64,000 bases of DNA, taken from Asparagopsis taxiformis (taxonomy: Eukaryota; Rhodophyta; Florideophyceae; Bonnemaisoniales; Bonnemaisoniaceae). Each line of letters starts with the position of its first letter. Positions within the stretch are counted from its first letter, which is position 1. The translations under genes and the position numbers were made by a program. The notes beneath the pieces are model-generated. The model saw only the letters and a program-made list of their open reading frames with translations, was not told the origin of the DNA and did no database searches. The stretch lies in contig JALQPE010001690.1 of NCBI GenBank assembly GCA_030407315.1, positions 1 to 64,000 on the forward strand, in the 5' to 3' direction. Below, one piece after another: positions 20,859-31,309 of the stretch.

Positions 20859-22796
20859 GCTGCCACAGATGTGCACAACCACCTTCCCCATTCCGCAACT
20901 GGCCAACTACCCACCGCCCTCTGGTACGAAACCAAACCAGACGTTAAAACCTTACTCCCCTTCGGCACACAGGGCTACATTCACGATCCCTCACCGCACA
21001 ACAAACTGGATTCCCGAGCCATTCTCGTCCATTATATAGGCAGACAAGATTACCGTCACTACCACGTATACAATCCGGCGACAAACAAGACATCCCGCTG
21101 CCGAATATCTGATTTTACAGTATACAAGCCATCTTCAGACCCTGTCTGCACCACTGAGCCAGTGGACACTGCACTCGCAGTCTCGTCCACGTCCGAGACC
21201 TTAACCGAACCGCGCACCCTCAAGCAAGCCCGGACTGCTACCGATACCGACCAATGGGAAATCGCATGGAATACAGAACTGGACAGCCTGGAAGAAAAAG
21301 GCGTACTCACCTTTATACCACTTTCACAACTACCTCCCTCCACAAAGCTCCTCCCCGTCACAATGGTGCTAAAAGTTAAACGAGACAGCGATGGAAACCC
21401 AACCATACGCAAAGCGAGATGCACTCTCCGAGGTGATCGCCAAATCTCTGGCGTACACTACGATCCTGACAACCTCGCCAGCCCTGTTGCTCATAGAGAT
21501 GCCATACGCACAGCTCTCAGCCTCGCCGCCGCTCACAATTACGACACATACCATTGGGATCTAGAAAGCGCATTCCTGCACGAACTTTTCAATGAAGACA
21601 GAAACATATTCATCCAGCAGCCCAAACTCTTTGACGGTTCTGTCAAGTACCCCAATCACGCCGCTTATTTAACCGGAAACATGTATGGAACGCGACAAGC
21701 CTGCAAAATATTCACCGAAGGCCTCGCAAAATACCTCACTCTAGCGAACTTCCAGCACCTCTCCTCAGACACCTGTTCGTTCATCATACACCGCACCAAG
21801 AACCCCTCCCACTTCGTTCTTTTAGTCATCACAGTGGATGACTTTCTGGTGGTCACTAACCACCAACCCCTTCTGCGCCGCGTCAAAACCCAACTTCAAC
21901 AAAAATATAAGCTCAAAGACCTCGGCAAGGTCCACCACATTATTGGATGGAAAGTCACCCACTCCGATAAAGGCATTTCTATATCCCAACCTGGATACAT
22001 TCAATCAGTCCTCGATAAATTTGGCCAATCTGACTCCACACCAGCCACATCCCCGATCGCCTCAGAACTAATCACACCCAACCAAGATTCCACACCACTT
22101 GAAACCACTACACATGACTACATGGGACTCATTGGATCACTCCGCTACCTAGCCGATTACACTCGGCCCGACATCGCCTTTATCGTCGGATATCTTGGTC
22201 GATACGCCCAGAAACCAACAAATCACCTCTGGCATGCGGCCATTCGCACCCTCCGCTACTTAAAAAGCACCATACACACCGGTATACTGTTCCCGCGCGG
22301 ATTCAAGACACATTTAACCGCATTCTCTGATGCCGACCATGCTTCCTGCCCTGACACACGTCGCTCAACAAGTGGCACTGTCATATTTTACAATGGAGCA
22401 CCCATCTCCTGGCAATCCAAGCGCCAACCGAACATATCCACCTCTACGCATGCAGCGGAATATATCGCCACATTCCACACCATACAAAACCTATGTACAC
22501 TCCGCGCCTTACTTTCCGAATTAGGTCATCCCCCTCCCGGACCTACCACAATTCACATCGACAGCACCGCTGCCATCAGCTCAGCAACTGCCAAATACCC
22601 AACCCCAAAGTCCCGCCATATCGACATCAAATACCATTGGATCAGGGAGCAAGTTCAACTTGGCAACATCATCCCATCACACATACCATCCGCACGCAAT
22701 CCGGCCGACCTACTAACCAAATCGTTGAAACCCGCTCAATTCAAAGAAAAACTGCCTCCCCTTCGACTCTCTGCGTCTGCATCACGCGGCGACTGA
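20859..22796 (+). pseudogene. pol: Copia integrase C-terminus, reverse transcriptase and RNase H
   Basis: One open frame, separated from its 5' part by the gypsy insertion. It starts inside integrase (the Ala-Ala of WPFALMAA is duplicated with the GCTGC target site), passes the integrase C-terminal TLLPFGTQGY region, then RT with TYHWDLESAFLHELF, the active-site ITVDDFLVV, then RYLADYTRPDIAFIVG and RYLKSTIHTGILFPRG. It ends in RNase H with FSDADHASCPDTRRSTSG and SRHIDIKYHWIREQV. All expected RT and RNase H blocks are present without frameshift. The stop codon TGA (22794-22796) is also the first three bases of the 3' LTR. Confidence 0.9.
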
Positions 22797-22954
22797 CGAA
22801 TAACTCTACTTTCCGTGACGCACACACATCGCGGCTCACGATGACGAAAAACTCTACTTACACCTTCTTACAGTATCCTCATCACAGTATAAATACTCGC
22901 CGCCAGCGGACACCAAACAATAAAAGGACACACGAGATACATTGATCTCCAACA
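22794..22954 (+). repeat. 3' LTR of the copia element with internal 48-bp duplication
   Basis: The LTR start motif appears twice, at 22794 (TGACGAATAACTCTACTT) and at 22842 (TGACGAAAAACTCTACTT). The 113-bp stretch from 22842 aligns with the 5' LTR, but the T at position 8 of the 5' LTR matches the 22794 copy. The TGA at 22794-22796 is also the pol stop codon. The element end at 22954 is fixed by the CTGTA duplication. Confidence 0.78.
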
Positions 22955-23067
22955 CTGTAGCTTCATGTCTGACGAGGACGTTTTAGTATATTTGACCGTT
23001 AAAAAAGAGCTTAGGTGTTCCAAAACGCCCCTTCAGGGAGGGTACATCAACCTTTTTTCAGTCCACA

Positions 23068-26000
23068 TTATAAAAATACATGTTGAATTGATCGAATTTT
23101 GCGATCGCGTGCCTTTAGCACCGCCCTTTCATGTGCACCACACGGCGTGTACAACAGCACGTTGGACTCCTCATGGACGTGATGCAGCCTCTCCCCATCG
23201 TACTCAAACAGCAACCAGCCTTCATCCACCGCGCGCTCGTACCAGTCCTGCGCGACACGCATGTCGACCTCCACGCCGCAACCCCCGCTGGCGTAAATTT
23301 CCGATAGCACAACCATGGCGTGCACGTCGCGTCGTTTCGCGACGCACATGGTGCACAACCTGACCGCGAGCTCCGCGTCGCCAGCCATCCACTCGGTGCC
23401 GGTGGCAACAATCCTCGCGAGAGACGCGACGAGATTGTCGTGTCTGTTATCGTCGACGGACCGCTCGCACAGCTGCATGGCGTATCCGACGTTGCGCCCT
23501 AGTTGCGGCGTGTCTGCAAGCATGATTTCTGCCAGCGTCATCGCTGCGTGCGCATCGGTCTTCTTCGCCATGCACATCTCACACAGCTGAATGGCTAGCG
23601 CTCTGTCCCTCTTCACCCCGTGCGACCCAAACGCGACCTTTCTTGCCAGTTGAGCCACGCGCACACACCGGCTTCCGTCTCGGTCGATCGCTGCTTGACA
23701 CACTTGTATGGCACGGTCGATTCCGCCTTTGCTTGTAGCTGTCGCGATGAGTAGCTCTGCCATAGTGGATACACTGTTGGAACGCGATAGGATTACATTG
23801 TCGCCGTATATATTGATAGTCGTTTCGATTATTCGTAGCGCGAGCTCTGCGTTCCCGGCGGTCCCACGTTTTCCATGCGTTAATACCTGTCTAGCTGTTT
23901 CAGCAATTTGGTCATTCCCGACTTGATGTCTACTTGTCCGCATACTCGTTTCACACAGCTGCAATCCACGATTGATCTCCGCGTCTTCCTTTCCTTCCAC
24001 GAGAAGAATCTCACCAAGGGTATAAATCGCATATACATCACCGCTAGAAACGAACATCTCACAAAGTTCGATGGCCAGCGGCACATTCTTCACTATACGT
24101 CCACTCCCATATGCAATATCCTTGACTATCTTTTCTATCCTCGAGAAATCCATCTTTGCTTGCGACATTGAATCCTTCCACAATTGCTTTGCACGATCGA
24201 CATCTTTGCAAAAGTCCGTGCCTTCGCTCATCAATATCTCCCCCAGAACGACCCCGCCCCCTGGATCGTTCATTTCAATACACATCTGACATAGTTGTAT
24301 CGCAAGCTGCACATCTTTACGGTTCCCACGTCTTCCATACGCTATCGATTGCGCAAGATCGGTCACCTTATCGGGGCTGCCCTTTCGATCCAGGTATTGT
24401 TTGCAGAGCTCCATTCCACGATCGATATCTTGATCGATGCCCGCAGTTTCAGTCATCAGTATCTCGGCCAAAATAAATAGTGCGTCGGTAACTTTCTTGT
24501 CTATACAGAGCTCACATAACTGCACAGCGAGCTGAATATCTCTAGCTATTCCAAATGTTCCCTGTGTCATCTTCTCTGCTAGAATAGCTAGCTTGCTGGT
24601 GGACATGCAGTTGTCCAGAAATGTTTCACAAACTTTCAATCCACGATCACGTGCGTTCTCTACGCCAGAACCTTGCGTCAAAAGCAGCTTGGCCTGCAAG
24701 AGCAGTGCAGCCTCGTCATTCTTCTTCTCGATGCAAATCTCGCACAATCGTATCGCAACATGCACAGCCGTAGCTCTGCCGAATCTTGCATCCGAGACTT
24801 TCTTCGCGAGATTTGTTATTTCGGAACAGAATTCATATCTATTCCTCCTTGTGTCCATATACTTTGCACACAAGTCCACCGCACGATCAACGTCTCGCTC
24901 GACGCCCGGAGCACCGCTCATGAGTATATCAGCCAGCATAATCATGGCCTCGCAATCGTTTCTCATGTCGATACACATCTCGCACAACTGCACAGCAACT
25001 GGCGTATTTCTAGCCATACCAAACGTTCCATACGCAACTTTCTCCGCCAGAAAATTGACATTGCTACAAATCGCATTGCGCTCAAGATGCTTCTCGCACA
25101 GCTGCAGTGCACGATCGACGTTCTTTTCGACACCAACAGCGCCAGTAATGAGCATCTCAGCAAGAACGAGCTCTGCGCCACTGTCATCAATCTTCTCCAT
25201 ACTCAATTCACACAGCGACACAGTCACTGGTGCAATCTGCGACGCCCATCAAGGTCTGTCCACCATCTCCTGAACAAGGTCTGAAATCTTCATGCAGTAC
25301 AACCTCTGCTCATGGGTGAGCTCGAGCGCATCGGTGCACAAGCGCAAGGCGCGATCGACATCTCTCTGCACGCCAGACGCGCCAAAGAAGAGCAAATCGG
25401 CGAGAATAACCATCGCCTGTGCATGGTTACCTTTCCGCACGCACATTTCCAACAAGCGCACAATCGACGGCGCACTGCCCTCGAAATCGCGGCCCGCGCG
25501 CTTCCTAGCCGTCGCGTAGCAAACGGCCTCGAACACGTCATTCGCGTCCGGCACGGCGTCGATACACTTTTCGACAATGCGCACTGCACGCGCAAAATCC
25601 AATCGATCTTCATCCGAAGCGCTCACGACCAATTCCACAACGCCGCGCACAGTCCTGCTCTCGCTGCCCGGCTCTTCCGCGCAGCTGTCGTAGAGTTGGA
25701 GGGCGCGATGGACGTCGCGCGGCACGGCGGGGGCGCCGCGACGGAGAATGGCGGCGAGTTGGAACTTTGCACGACGGTCGTTTGTGGCGCGGACGCAGCT
25801 GTCGTACAGCTGGACGATGCGGGCAAATTTGTCGCGACGCGGGACGTCCAATTGCGCGGAGGATTGTAACGTCACGGCGAGACACATCTTAGCGTCGGTA
25901 TTGTTACTTTCGACCACGCATCGTTCGTATAGCGCGACGGCGCGACGGAGATTGTCGCGTCGCTGCGAACGATGCTGCGATTTGAGGAGCGTCGCGAGAT

Positions 26001-26130
26001 CGAACATCGCGGCGACGTGGTTCTGCTCGTCGATGCAGCGCTGGAATAGCTCCATGGCGGCCGGGAGGTCCTTCTCGACGGGTAGAGCGTCGCGTTCCAG
26101 CCCGGCTAGTCGACGCGCTGTTGTGTACAT
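23068..26130 (-). pseudogene. Sel1-like repeat protein, split by one TGA
   Basis: Two ORFs in the same frame (26130-25249 and 25227-23068) are one chain of Sel1-like alpha-helical repeats, about 1000 residues, units near 36-38 residues. Typical units read VQLCEMCIDMRNDCEAMIML and ADILMSGAPGVERDVDRAVD. The TGA at 25249-25251 falls inside a repeat that continues directly on both sides (LVQEMVDRP / WASQIAPVTVSLCE), so it is a single nonsense change or an error. Sel1 repeats usually scaffold protein complexes, for instance in ER-associated degradation or signalling. No signal peptide or other domain is visible. The first ATG is at 26130; the frame is open for ~20 codons upstream without ATG. The mobile-element stack starts ~107 bp beyond its 3' end. 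Confidence 0.8.
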
Positions 26131-26778
26131 TTGGATGTGCGCGGATCGGGCGGGGTGACGGGACTTGCACGCGGTGATTGTGGGTCATGCGGGTTGGATG
26201 TGGCATGGACGAGCGAATCGTGGCCGCAGGATGGCGACATGCGGATGATTGTCTGTGAAGGGAGAATCGACAGTTTGACGACCACAGCTGCTGCTGCCAC
26301 AGGCGACGGTTCACTCGGATGCGAGATTGATGGTGGTGCGTGACGGACAAGATTCGCTGTCGCTGCATCCGATGGGCTCTGCTGCCTTGGCGAAGATTGG
26401 TGCCGAAGCGTGCGCCAATCAAATTTTTCGATGCCAAGGACACTTGGACCAATGAGTTCAGCACGGACTGCGTCCTGCGCACCCCATTGGGCGGGAGCGT
26501 ATATTCGAAAATTCTTGCAGGGGCATATCTTGGACAATACCTTGAGCGCAGCGCGTGGCTGGGACTAGTGAAGAACACTCGCCATGTAATGCTCTCAGCC
26601 AATCATATCAAATTTATTCAGGTGCTGGTAAAAGATCATTGCTGTACATTCACGTAATTGCATCTCGCCGTCCGCCCTGAACAATCGACATCGACACAGC
26701 CACTTCTCCAAAACCTCGTCTGCCCACGATGCCCCAACCCCATATATGCCGGCCGACCGTCTCTATTTCAAGACACAA
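26131..26778. other. Intergenic stretch upstream of the Sel1-repeat gene
   Basis: No recognisable gene. It separates the 5' end of the Sel1-repeat gene from the 3' end of the cysteine-rich gene and should contain the former's promoter and the latter's terminator. ORFs present on both strands have skewed composition and look accidental. Confidence 0.4.
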
Positions 26779-27945
26779 TCAAAGTCCCATTCGGATAGCT
26801 GTCGCCATCACTGCCTCCTCCGTCCGCGTTCCATATCGAGCTGCAAACGCTGTAAAACTCAATCCAATCGTCTTCGATGGTACACGTATTCCCCTCTTAT
26901 ACTTCGGACTATTCACATGCATCACCCGCTCCTCACATTGAACAATAGAACAATACGTTTTCATCATCATCGCAGATCCCATGTAGTGCACGATATGTCC
27001 GCCAGTGGCGCAGCTCCCGTTTCGATCACAGAGAACTCGGCTCACAACGTGCGTATCATACACCAGATCCCTAGAATCGATGTGCGACAGAGCATTTGCA
27101 TCAACGCAAACATCATCAGAAACTGACGTATCTGACCCAGAGGTACACGAAGCAGGGGGTGGATTTAGAGCTTCCGAAAGGCATATCAGCCTGTCATCCC
27201 GTGGACTGCACACTTCTCCGGACGGACAATCCCGATCACTGCAAGAGCAGAATAAATCGTCTAGGTCATCCGAAAGACAAACGCACAAATCCCCTCCAAT
27301 GGGGCACCGATTTCGATCCGTGACTCCGTCAAATTCATAACAAGAACGATTCCCTCTGCATTCAATATCAGATGTGCATGACTCCCCGGAGAGTCCCTCG
27401 TTGGTGTTCGATGAAGAGCCGGTGCATGGTATAGCAGGGACAGGAATGTTGTTCGAAGCACAAACCATTCTGTCAAGGAGCGAAACACACTTTTCTCCTT
27501 GTACGCACGGATTATCACAGTCGCAAGATTGAGGCTCATCTGGAGCACAAAAGCATCCAACTGAAGCAGCGTTACATAGAATGATTTCATCTTTATCGAT
27601 GCACTCCCTAGGGCTGACGCATTCGGGTTGTGCTACAGAGCACGGATCAAAAGTGAACCCTTGTCGGATACTGCTATGTGTGGCTTGTATCTCATCTTGT
27701 CTTCTTGACAAATAATTTGATCCTGATCGACGACCAGTTTCTTCTCTGTTGAGATGAGCTTCGTTCAAGTGGGACTTGAAAAGCTCTTGAATTGTTGAGT
27801 GCAATATTTTCGAGTCGTGCGGAACAACTTTTCTCGTTGATCCTGCGCTTATAAAAACGCCACCTTTGTGAACTTCTGGAGTCACCAAGCTGATGACAGA
27901 GTTCACAAAAGTGAGGAGGAGGAGAATGATGAGATTGGCTTTCAT
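26779..27945 (-). CDS. Cysteine-rich secreted protein with conserved-looking C-terminal domain
   Basis: From ATG 27945 the protein is about 388 residues. It opens with a signal peptide, MKANLIILLLLTFVNSVIS. A Ser/Thr/Arg-rich linker is followed by Cys-rich modules with CVQGEKCVS, CRGNRSCYEF and CPSGEVCSP, spaced like small disulfide domains. The last ~110 residues form another unit: CVDANALSHIDSRDLVYD, CDRNGSCATGGHIVHY and FTAFAARYGTRTEEAV. This tail looks folded and compact, but I cannot name it. An alternative ATG at 27999 would add 18 residues in front; the TATA box at 28016-28023 is too close to it. Likely secreted or cell-surface. A fragment of a similar Cys-rich gene lies at 32.6-33.2 kb. 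Confidence 0.75.
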   Translation of the reverse strand: MKANLIILLLLTFVNSVISLVTPEVHKGGVFISAGSTRKVVPHDSKILHSTIQELFKSHLNEAHLNREETGRRSGSNYLSRRQDEIQATHSSIRQGFTFDPCSVAQPECVSPRECIDKDEIILCNAASVGCFCAPDEPQSCDCDNPCVQGEKCVSLLDRMVCASNNIPVPAIPCTGSSSNTNEGLSGESCTSDIECRGNRSCYEFDGVTDRNRCPIGGDLCVCLSDDLDDLFCSCSDRDCPSGEVCSPRDDRLICLSEALNPPPASCTSGSDTSVSDDVCVDANALSHIDSRDLVYDTHVVSRVLCDRNGSCATGGHIVHYMGSAMMMKTYCSIVQCEERVMHVNSPKYKRGIRVPSKTIGLSFTAFAARYGTRTEEAVMATAIRMGL

Positions 27946-28015
27946 TTTCCAAGCGGCTGTCCCGGAAAGCAGTAGTGATGCAAGATGGTAATAAACCATG
28001 ATGGTCGGGCACCTC

Positions 28016-28023
28016 AATTTATA
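28016..28023 (-). promoter_or_regulatory. TATA box of the cysteine-rich gene
   Basis: On the minus strand AAGTATAAATTGAGG places TATAAATT 71-78 bp before ATG 27945. Transcription start about 30 bp downstream would fall between it and the ATG, supporting that start codon. Confidence 0.5.
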
Positions 28024-28791
28024 CTTTTAGTTTATGTTCTACATCGATGCTAATCCCAGATTACACTGGTTATGGAGACGAATACATTCCTGTAGTGCCA
28101 GTTACAGTTGTCGGCAGTGATGTGCTACGTGGGGCATGACTAGGGGGAGAAAGTTCTCAAAGCAGGAATCCAACGATGCAGCAAATGAACAGTTTCACTT
28201 ATCTCTACCCATTGGTAACTTTGAATTGTGGACAACACATCAAATTGCAATGATGTATAGGCTGCAGTATTCCTTTCATCTGATTCAGCACTTATCCCTT
28301 ACGGATTCCTTGTTTGTAGCCAAACAATTGTAGACATTTCTCTACGTGTAACTACGCAATACTAGTTTTCGTGAAATCTACCTCAGATCCGTTCTGGAAC
28401 GAGCCTCGCGCCTCAGTGATGACTGATATATCGTCCACATAAAAGTATCTGTCACTAAATCGTGACGGAAGCCCGCTTTGTACTAGGAAAGCAGTATGGA
28501 TGGTACGATACTGCTCCATCAATTTGAAATGGACGCAGGGCCGTTTTTGTCGTTGTCACAGCAGGTACTGAGAAATCATTAATGAAAAGCGCTTGGTCCG
28601 TTACACTAGCGACATTGCGATTGATTCAAGAGCAGGATTAGGTTTTCTTGGCTGTACATCAACCGCGTGTCGTCCAATATCCTCATATATACCACCAATG
28701 ATGAAGCGTATGACGAGTTGCTTTGTTGGAAATTGACACCATCTCCCACCAAAGAAAATTTGACCCTGCTGTTCATTCCTACTCAGTCTAG
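28024..28791. other. Stretch without a clear gene, possible transposase debris
   Basis: Minus-strand reading of 28370-28560 gives a short open segment with RYFYVDDISVITEARG and 28601-28740 another with VIRFIIGGIYEDIGRHAV. They are too short and broken to assign. They adjoin the foldback element at 28792 and may be remains of an older element. Confidence 0.25.
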
Positions 28792-29780
28792 ACACTAGAG
28801 GATTTCTGGTGTTGCCATATGGGAATATATGGAAATCGCATGGAAATTTTTGTGGCGCGTTTTGCTCAGCAGGCGGTGCCAGTACGGAGCCGAGTTTCGG
28901 CATACGTACGCCTGGGGGGAACTGGGTTACGATCTTACAGCGTAAATGTTAGGGCTAGAGAAGTAGAAGTTTTGCTCGAAAGTTTAATTGTGTGACGTAA
29001 CGGCCTCGCTCCTAGTAACGCGCTGTGGTAAAAAAACAGTTGTCCCCGAATCGAGATTCTGAAATGTTATGTAATGGTGTATTGCTTCGTTTGCTGAACT
29101 TGGTGCTGTGGAACTCGTTGCAACACCGAAACATTACCTTGATCTCATTTCGATTGTTACTGCACTGCTGTAGAAGCACTACCCAGAATATAGAGAGCAA
29201 CGGTACGATTTGCGAAGGATTCCAAATTGATCGCAGATGACGTTAGGTTTGCGTTCTGCACGGCGCACACCAAACGTCATCTTCGATGAATTTCACAACC
29301 ATGACTTCTCGGAGTGTTGGACAAGCAGGCAGTGCTAGTTGCAAAGGCATATCTCACTTCAACTGACTGCCTTTCGTAATTGATTAATTGCTTGCAGCTA
29401 AGCTGAGGCCGCAGCTTTTCATCTGTCTTTGGCATTGGCATGTTACTCCATCGAACGACAGCCATATGAGATTTATGAGTGCAAAATGTCGCGCAGTGCA
29501 GCAGCATATCTCAGGATCTCGATTCGGGGACAACTGTATTTTACCACAGCGCGTTACTAGGAGCGAGGCCGTTACGTCACACAATTAAACTTTCGAGCAA
29601 AACTTCTACTTCTCCAGCCCTAACATTTACGCTGTAAGATCGTAACCCAGTTCCCCCCAGGCGTACGTATGCCAAAACTCGGCTCCGTACTGGCACCGCC
29701 TGCTGAGCAAAACGCGCCACAAAACTTCCCATGCGATTTCCATATATTCCCATATGGCAACACCAGAAATCCTCTAGTGT
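28792..29780. mobile_element. Foldback (long-TIR) non-autonomous DNA element
   Basis: The arms 28792-29068 and 29503-29780 are near-perfect inverted copies (~275 bp), starting ACACTAGAGGATTTCTGG. They share AACTGGGTTACGATCTTACA and CGTTACTAGGAGCGAGG among other blocks. The ~430-bp centre has no coding capacity. No clear target duplication was found (left flank ...GTCTAG, right flank GGAAAA...). It is a foldback or MITE-like element needing a transposase from elsewhere. A diverged single end of the same kind is at 1786-1940. Confidence 0.85.
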
Positions 29781-29905
29781 GGAAAACAGCGCACTATTAC
29801 ATGTTAGCATTGTAGAGAAATACGAAGAGTGTACACCGCGTCGATATCAGTTAGATTTGTCACGTGTTTCTAAGTCATAAGATGTCGACATAAACGCATT
29901 CTGTC

Positions 29906-30277
29906 TCAATCGTTGGCCCTTGAAAGTTCGAAACTCTTCGTACATATTGGTTGTTCGGAATTTATGTTCGTTTGAGAAGAAGTACTCACCGTGAAAGGCT
30001 TTGAAATAACGTCACAACTGCGCAGGAAGAAATAGACGATAGCATATTCCGCGAGGAACGTGGAAGCCGAGGAGATATCTTTCAGTAACAGCTCGTCATC
30101 CTTGTTGTCCTGTTTTATTGGAAAATCGTTGAAAGGTATGAGAGGGATTTCATCGACAGCGATAATTCCCAGGCTCCCATATGATACGAGACTGATGAAG
30201 CTCGCGACGTGTGTCTGTGGACTCCGATTGTATTCCCACCTAGATGTTCCACGTTTCGTACTCAGAACCAAGTCCAA
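29906..30277 (-). CDS. Unrecognised short ORF
   Basis: A 123-codon frame with plausible composition: SLVSYGSLGIIAVDEIPL and STFLAEYAIVYFFLRSCD. It has no motif I know. It may be an exon of a fragmented gene that includes the ORF at 30667-30906, on the same strand. Whether it is expressed is doubtful. Confidence 0.25.
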   Translation of the reverse strand: MDLVLSTKRGTSRWEYNRSPQTHVASFISLVSYGSLGIIAVDEIPLIPFNDFPIKQDNKDDELLLKDISSASTFLAEYAIVYFFLRSCDVISKPFTVSTSSQTNINSEQPICTKSFELSRAND

Positions 30278-30666
30278 CAGGCGGGAGAAAAGTTTTATGC
30301 ACCAGGCGCATCCCTGTCACAACTTTTAAATTTTTTCTTTCATCAAACTATCACAACCCATAATATGTTTTTGTCCCATTTTCAGTTCCTGCTCCAAAAT
30401 GCACGGGAAATGGAGGAGTGGAAGGCACTTACGGCAAGCAATCACTTAAAGCCAGCGACGGATGGCCTCATTCACCAACAACCCGAAGCCTACAACCCTG
30501 CGTCCAGATAACCCTCTGCTCCACTCAACTAAATGCGTGATAGTCACGACTTTATCTGTTATAGCTTCGTAAGTGCAACATGAAAATCGTTTCTCAGAGG
30601 TGTAAGACTGCAACTTCTTATCAACATTCCTGGAACATCTCATTGTACACATCAGAAGCACAATAT

Positions 30667-30906
30667 TCAGGATCGTAACAAACGTTTCTTAAAATGCGCG
30701 AGTATTGCCGGATCGGTCGTTTTTGTCAAGTCATGGAGGAAAGATATCGTCTCGAGATTGGAATATTTATCGGGCCTCCCGTAAACCATGGAGCTGTACT
30801 CTTGTGACTTCGATACGTCCCCCAGCAATGCATCTCGAAAACTCCGTAGATTCGTCATAGGTAGAGGACCAATGTATATAACACGGGCTGCATGGGTTTC
30901 TGCCAA
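30667..30906 (-). CDS. Unrecognised short ORF
   Basis: Seventy-nine codons from ATG 30906: ARVIYIGPLPMTNLRSFRD and SNLETISFLHDLTKTTD read like real protein. After its stop another frame continues with CYDPEYCASDVYNEMFQEC, so a frameshift or splice is possible. No family assigned. Confidence 0.28.
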   Translation of the reverse strand: MAETHAARVIYIGPLPMTNLRSFRDALLGDVSKSQEYSSMVYGRPDKYSNLETISFLHDLTKTTDPAILAHFKKRLLRS

Positions 30907-31309
30907 CTCTCTGTCAATGGAATGAGAAGACTTATTCCACCAGCCAGTTTGATTTGAACTGACACGCCTCCGAGAAATCTGTGAAATATCATTCTAGATC
31001 AAGGCCATAAATCGTGAAGAAGTTGCACCGAGAGAAGTGTGCAGACTTTGAGACGTACAACAATCAACCACGAGTTGCTCGGCAGCATTAGATTCTGAAT
31101 ATTCGATGTCGTTAATTAACGGGAGAATAACGGCCCATAGAATATACACTGGAGTTCGGTACCATTTAGCATGTATCCATGCTGAATGCTTTTATAACAG
31201 TATAACAGCTGAAACGGTCCCGGAATCTGTACAGTGCACTGCTTGTCATCACAAGCACATTGCGGCAGTGATGGAAGATGTCCGGGGTATAAATGCACTG
31301 AGGTAGCGA

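Larger units (their letters stand above)
6142..22954 (+). mobile_element. Ty1/copia retrotransposon, interrupted by a gypsy element
   Basis: Short LTRs bound the element at 6142-6254 and 22794-22954. It is flanked by the 5-bp duplication CTGTA (6137-6141 and 22955-22959). A primer-binding site follows the 5' LTR at once. The coding order gag, protease, integrase, reverse transcriptase, RNase H is that of Ty1/copia. Integrase is split by the gypsy insertion at 8779-20858. Gag has an in-frame TAG at 7001-7003 and the gag to integrase part changes frame several times, whereas the RT-RNase H part is one open frame of over 640 codons. Without the gypsy insertion the element would be about 4.7 kb. 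Confidence 0.92.

Noticed and set aside
24593..25284. Plus-strand Ser-rich ORFs of 226 and 203 codons
   Set aside because: Antisense shadows of the Sel1 repeats; their periodicity is inherited from the real frame.
25904..26602. 232-codon minus-strand ORF overlapping the Sel1 gene start
   Set aside because: Low-complexity His/Arg/Ser-rich reading in another frame of the Sel1 gene and its upstream region.
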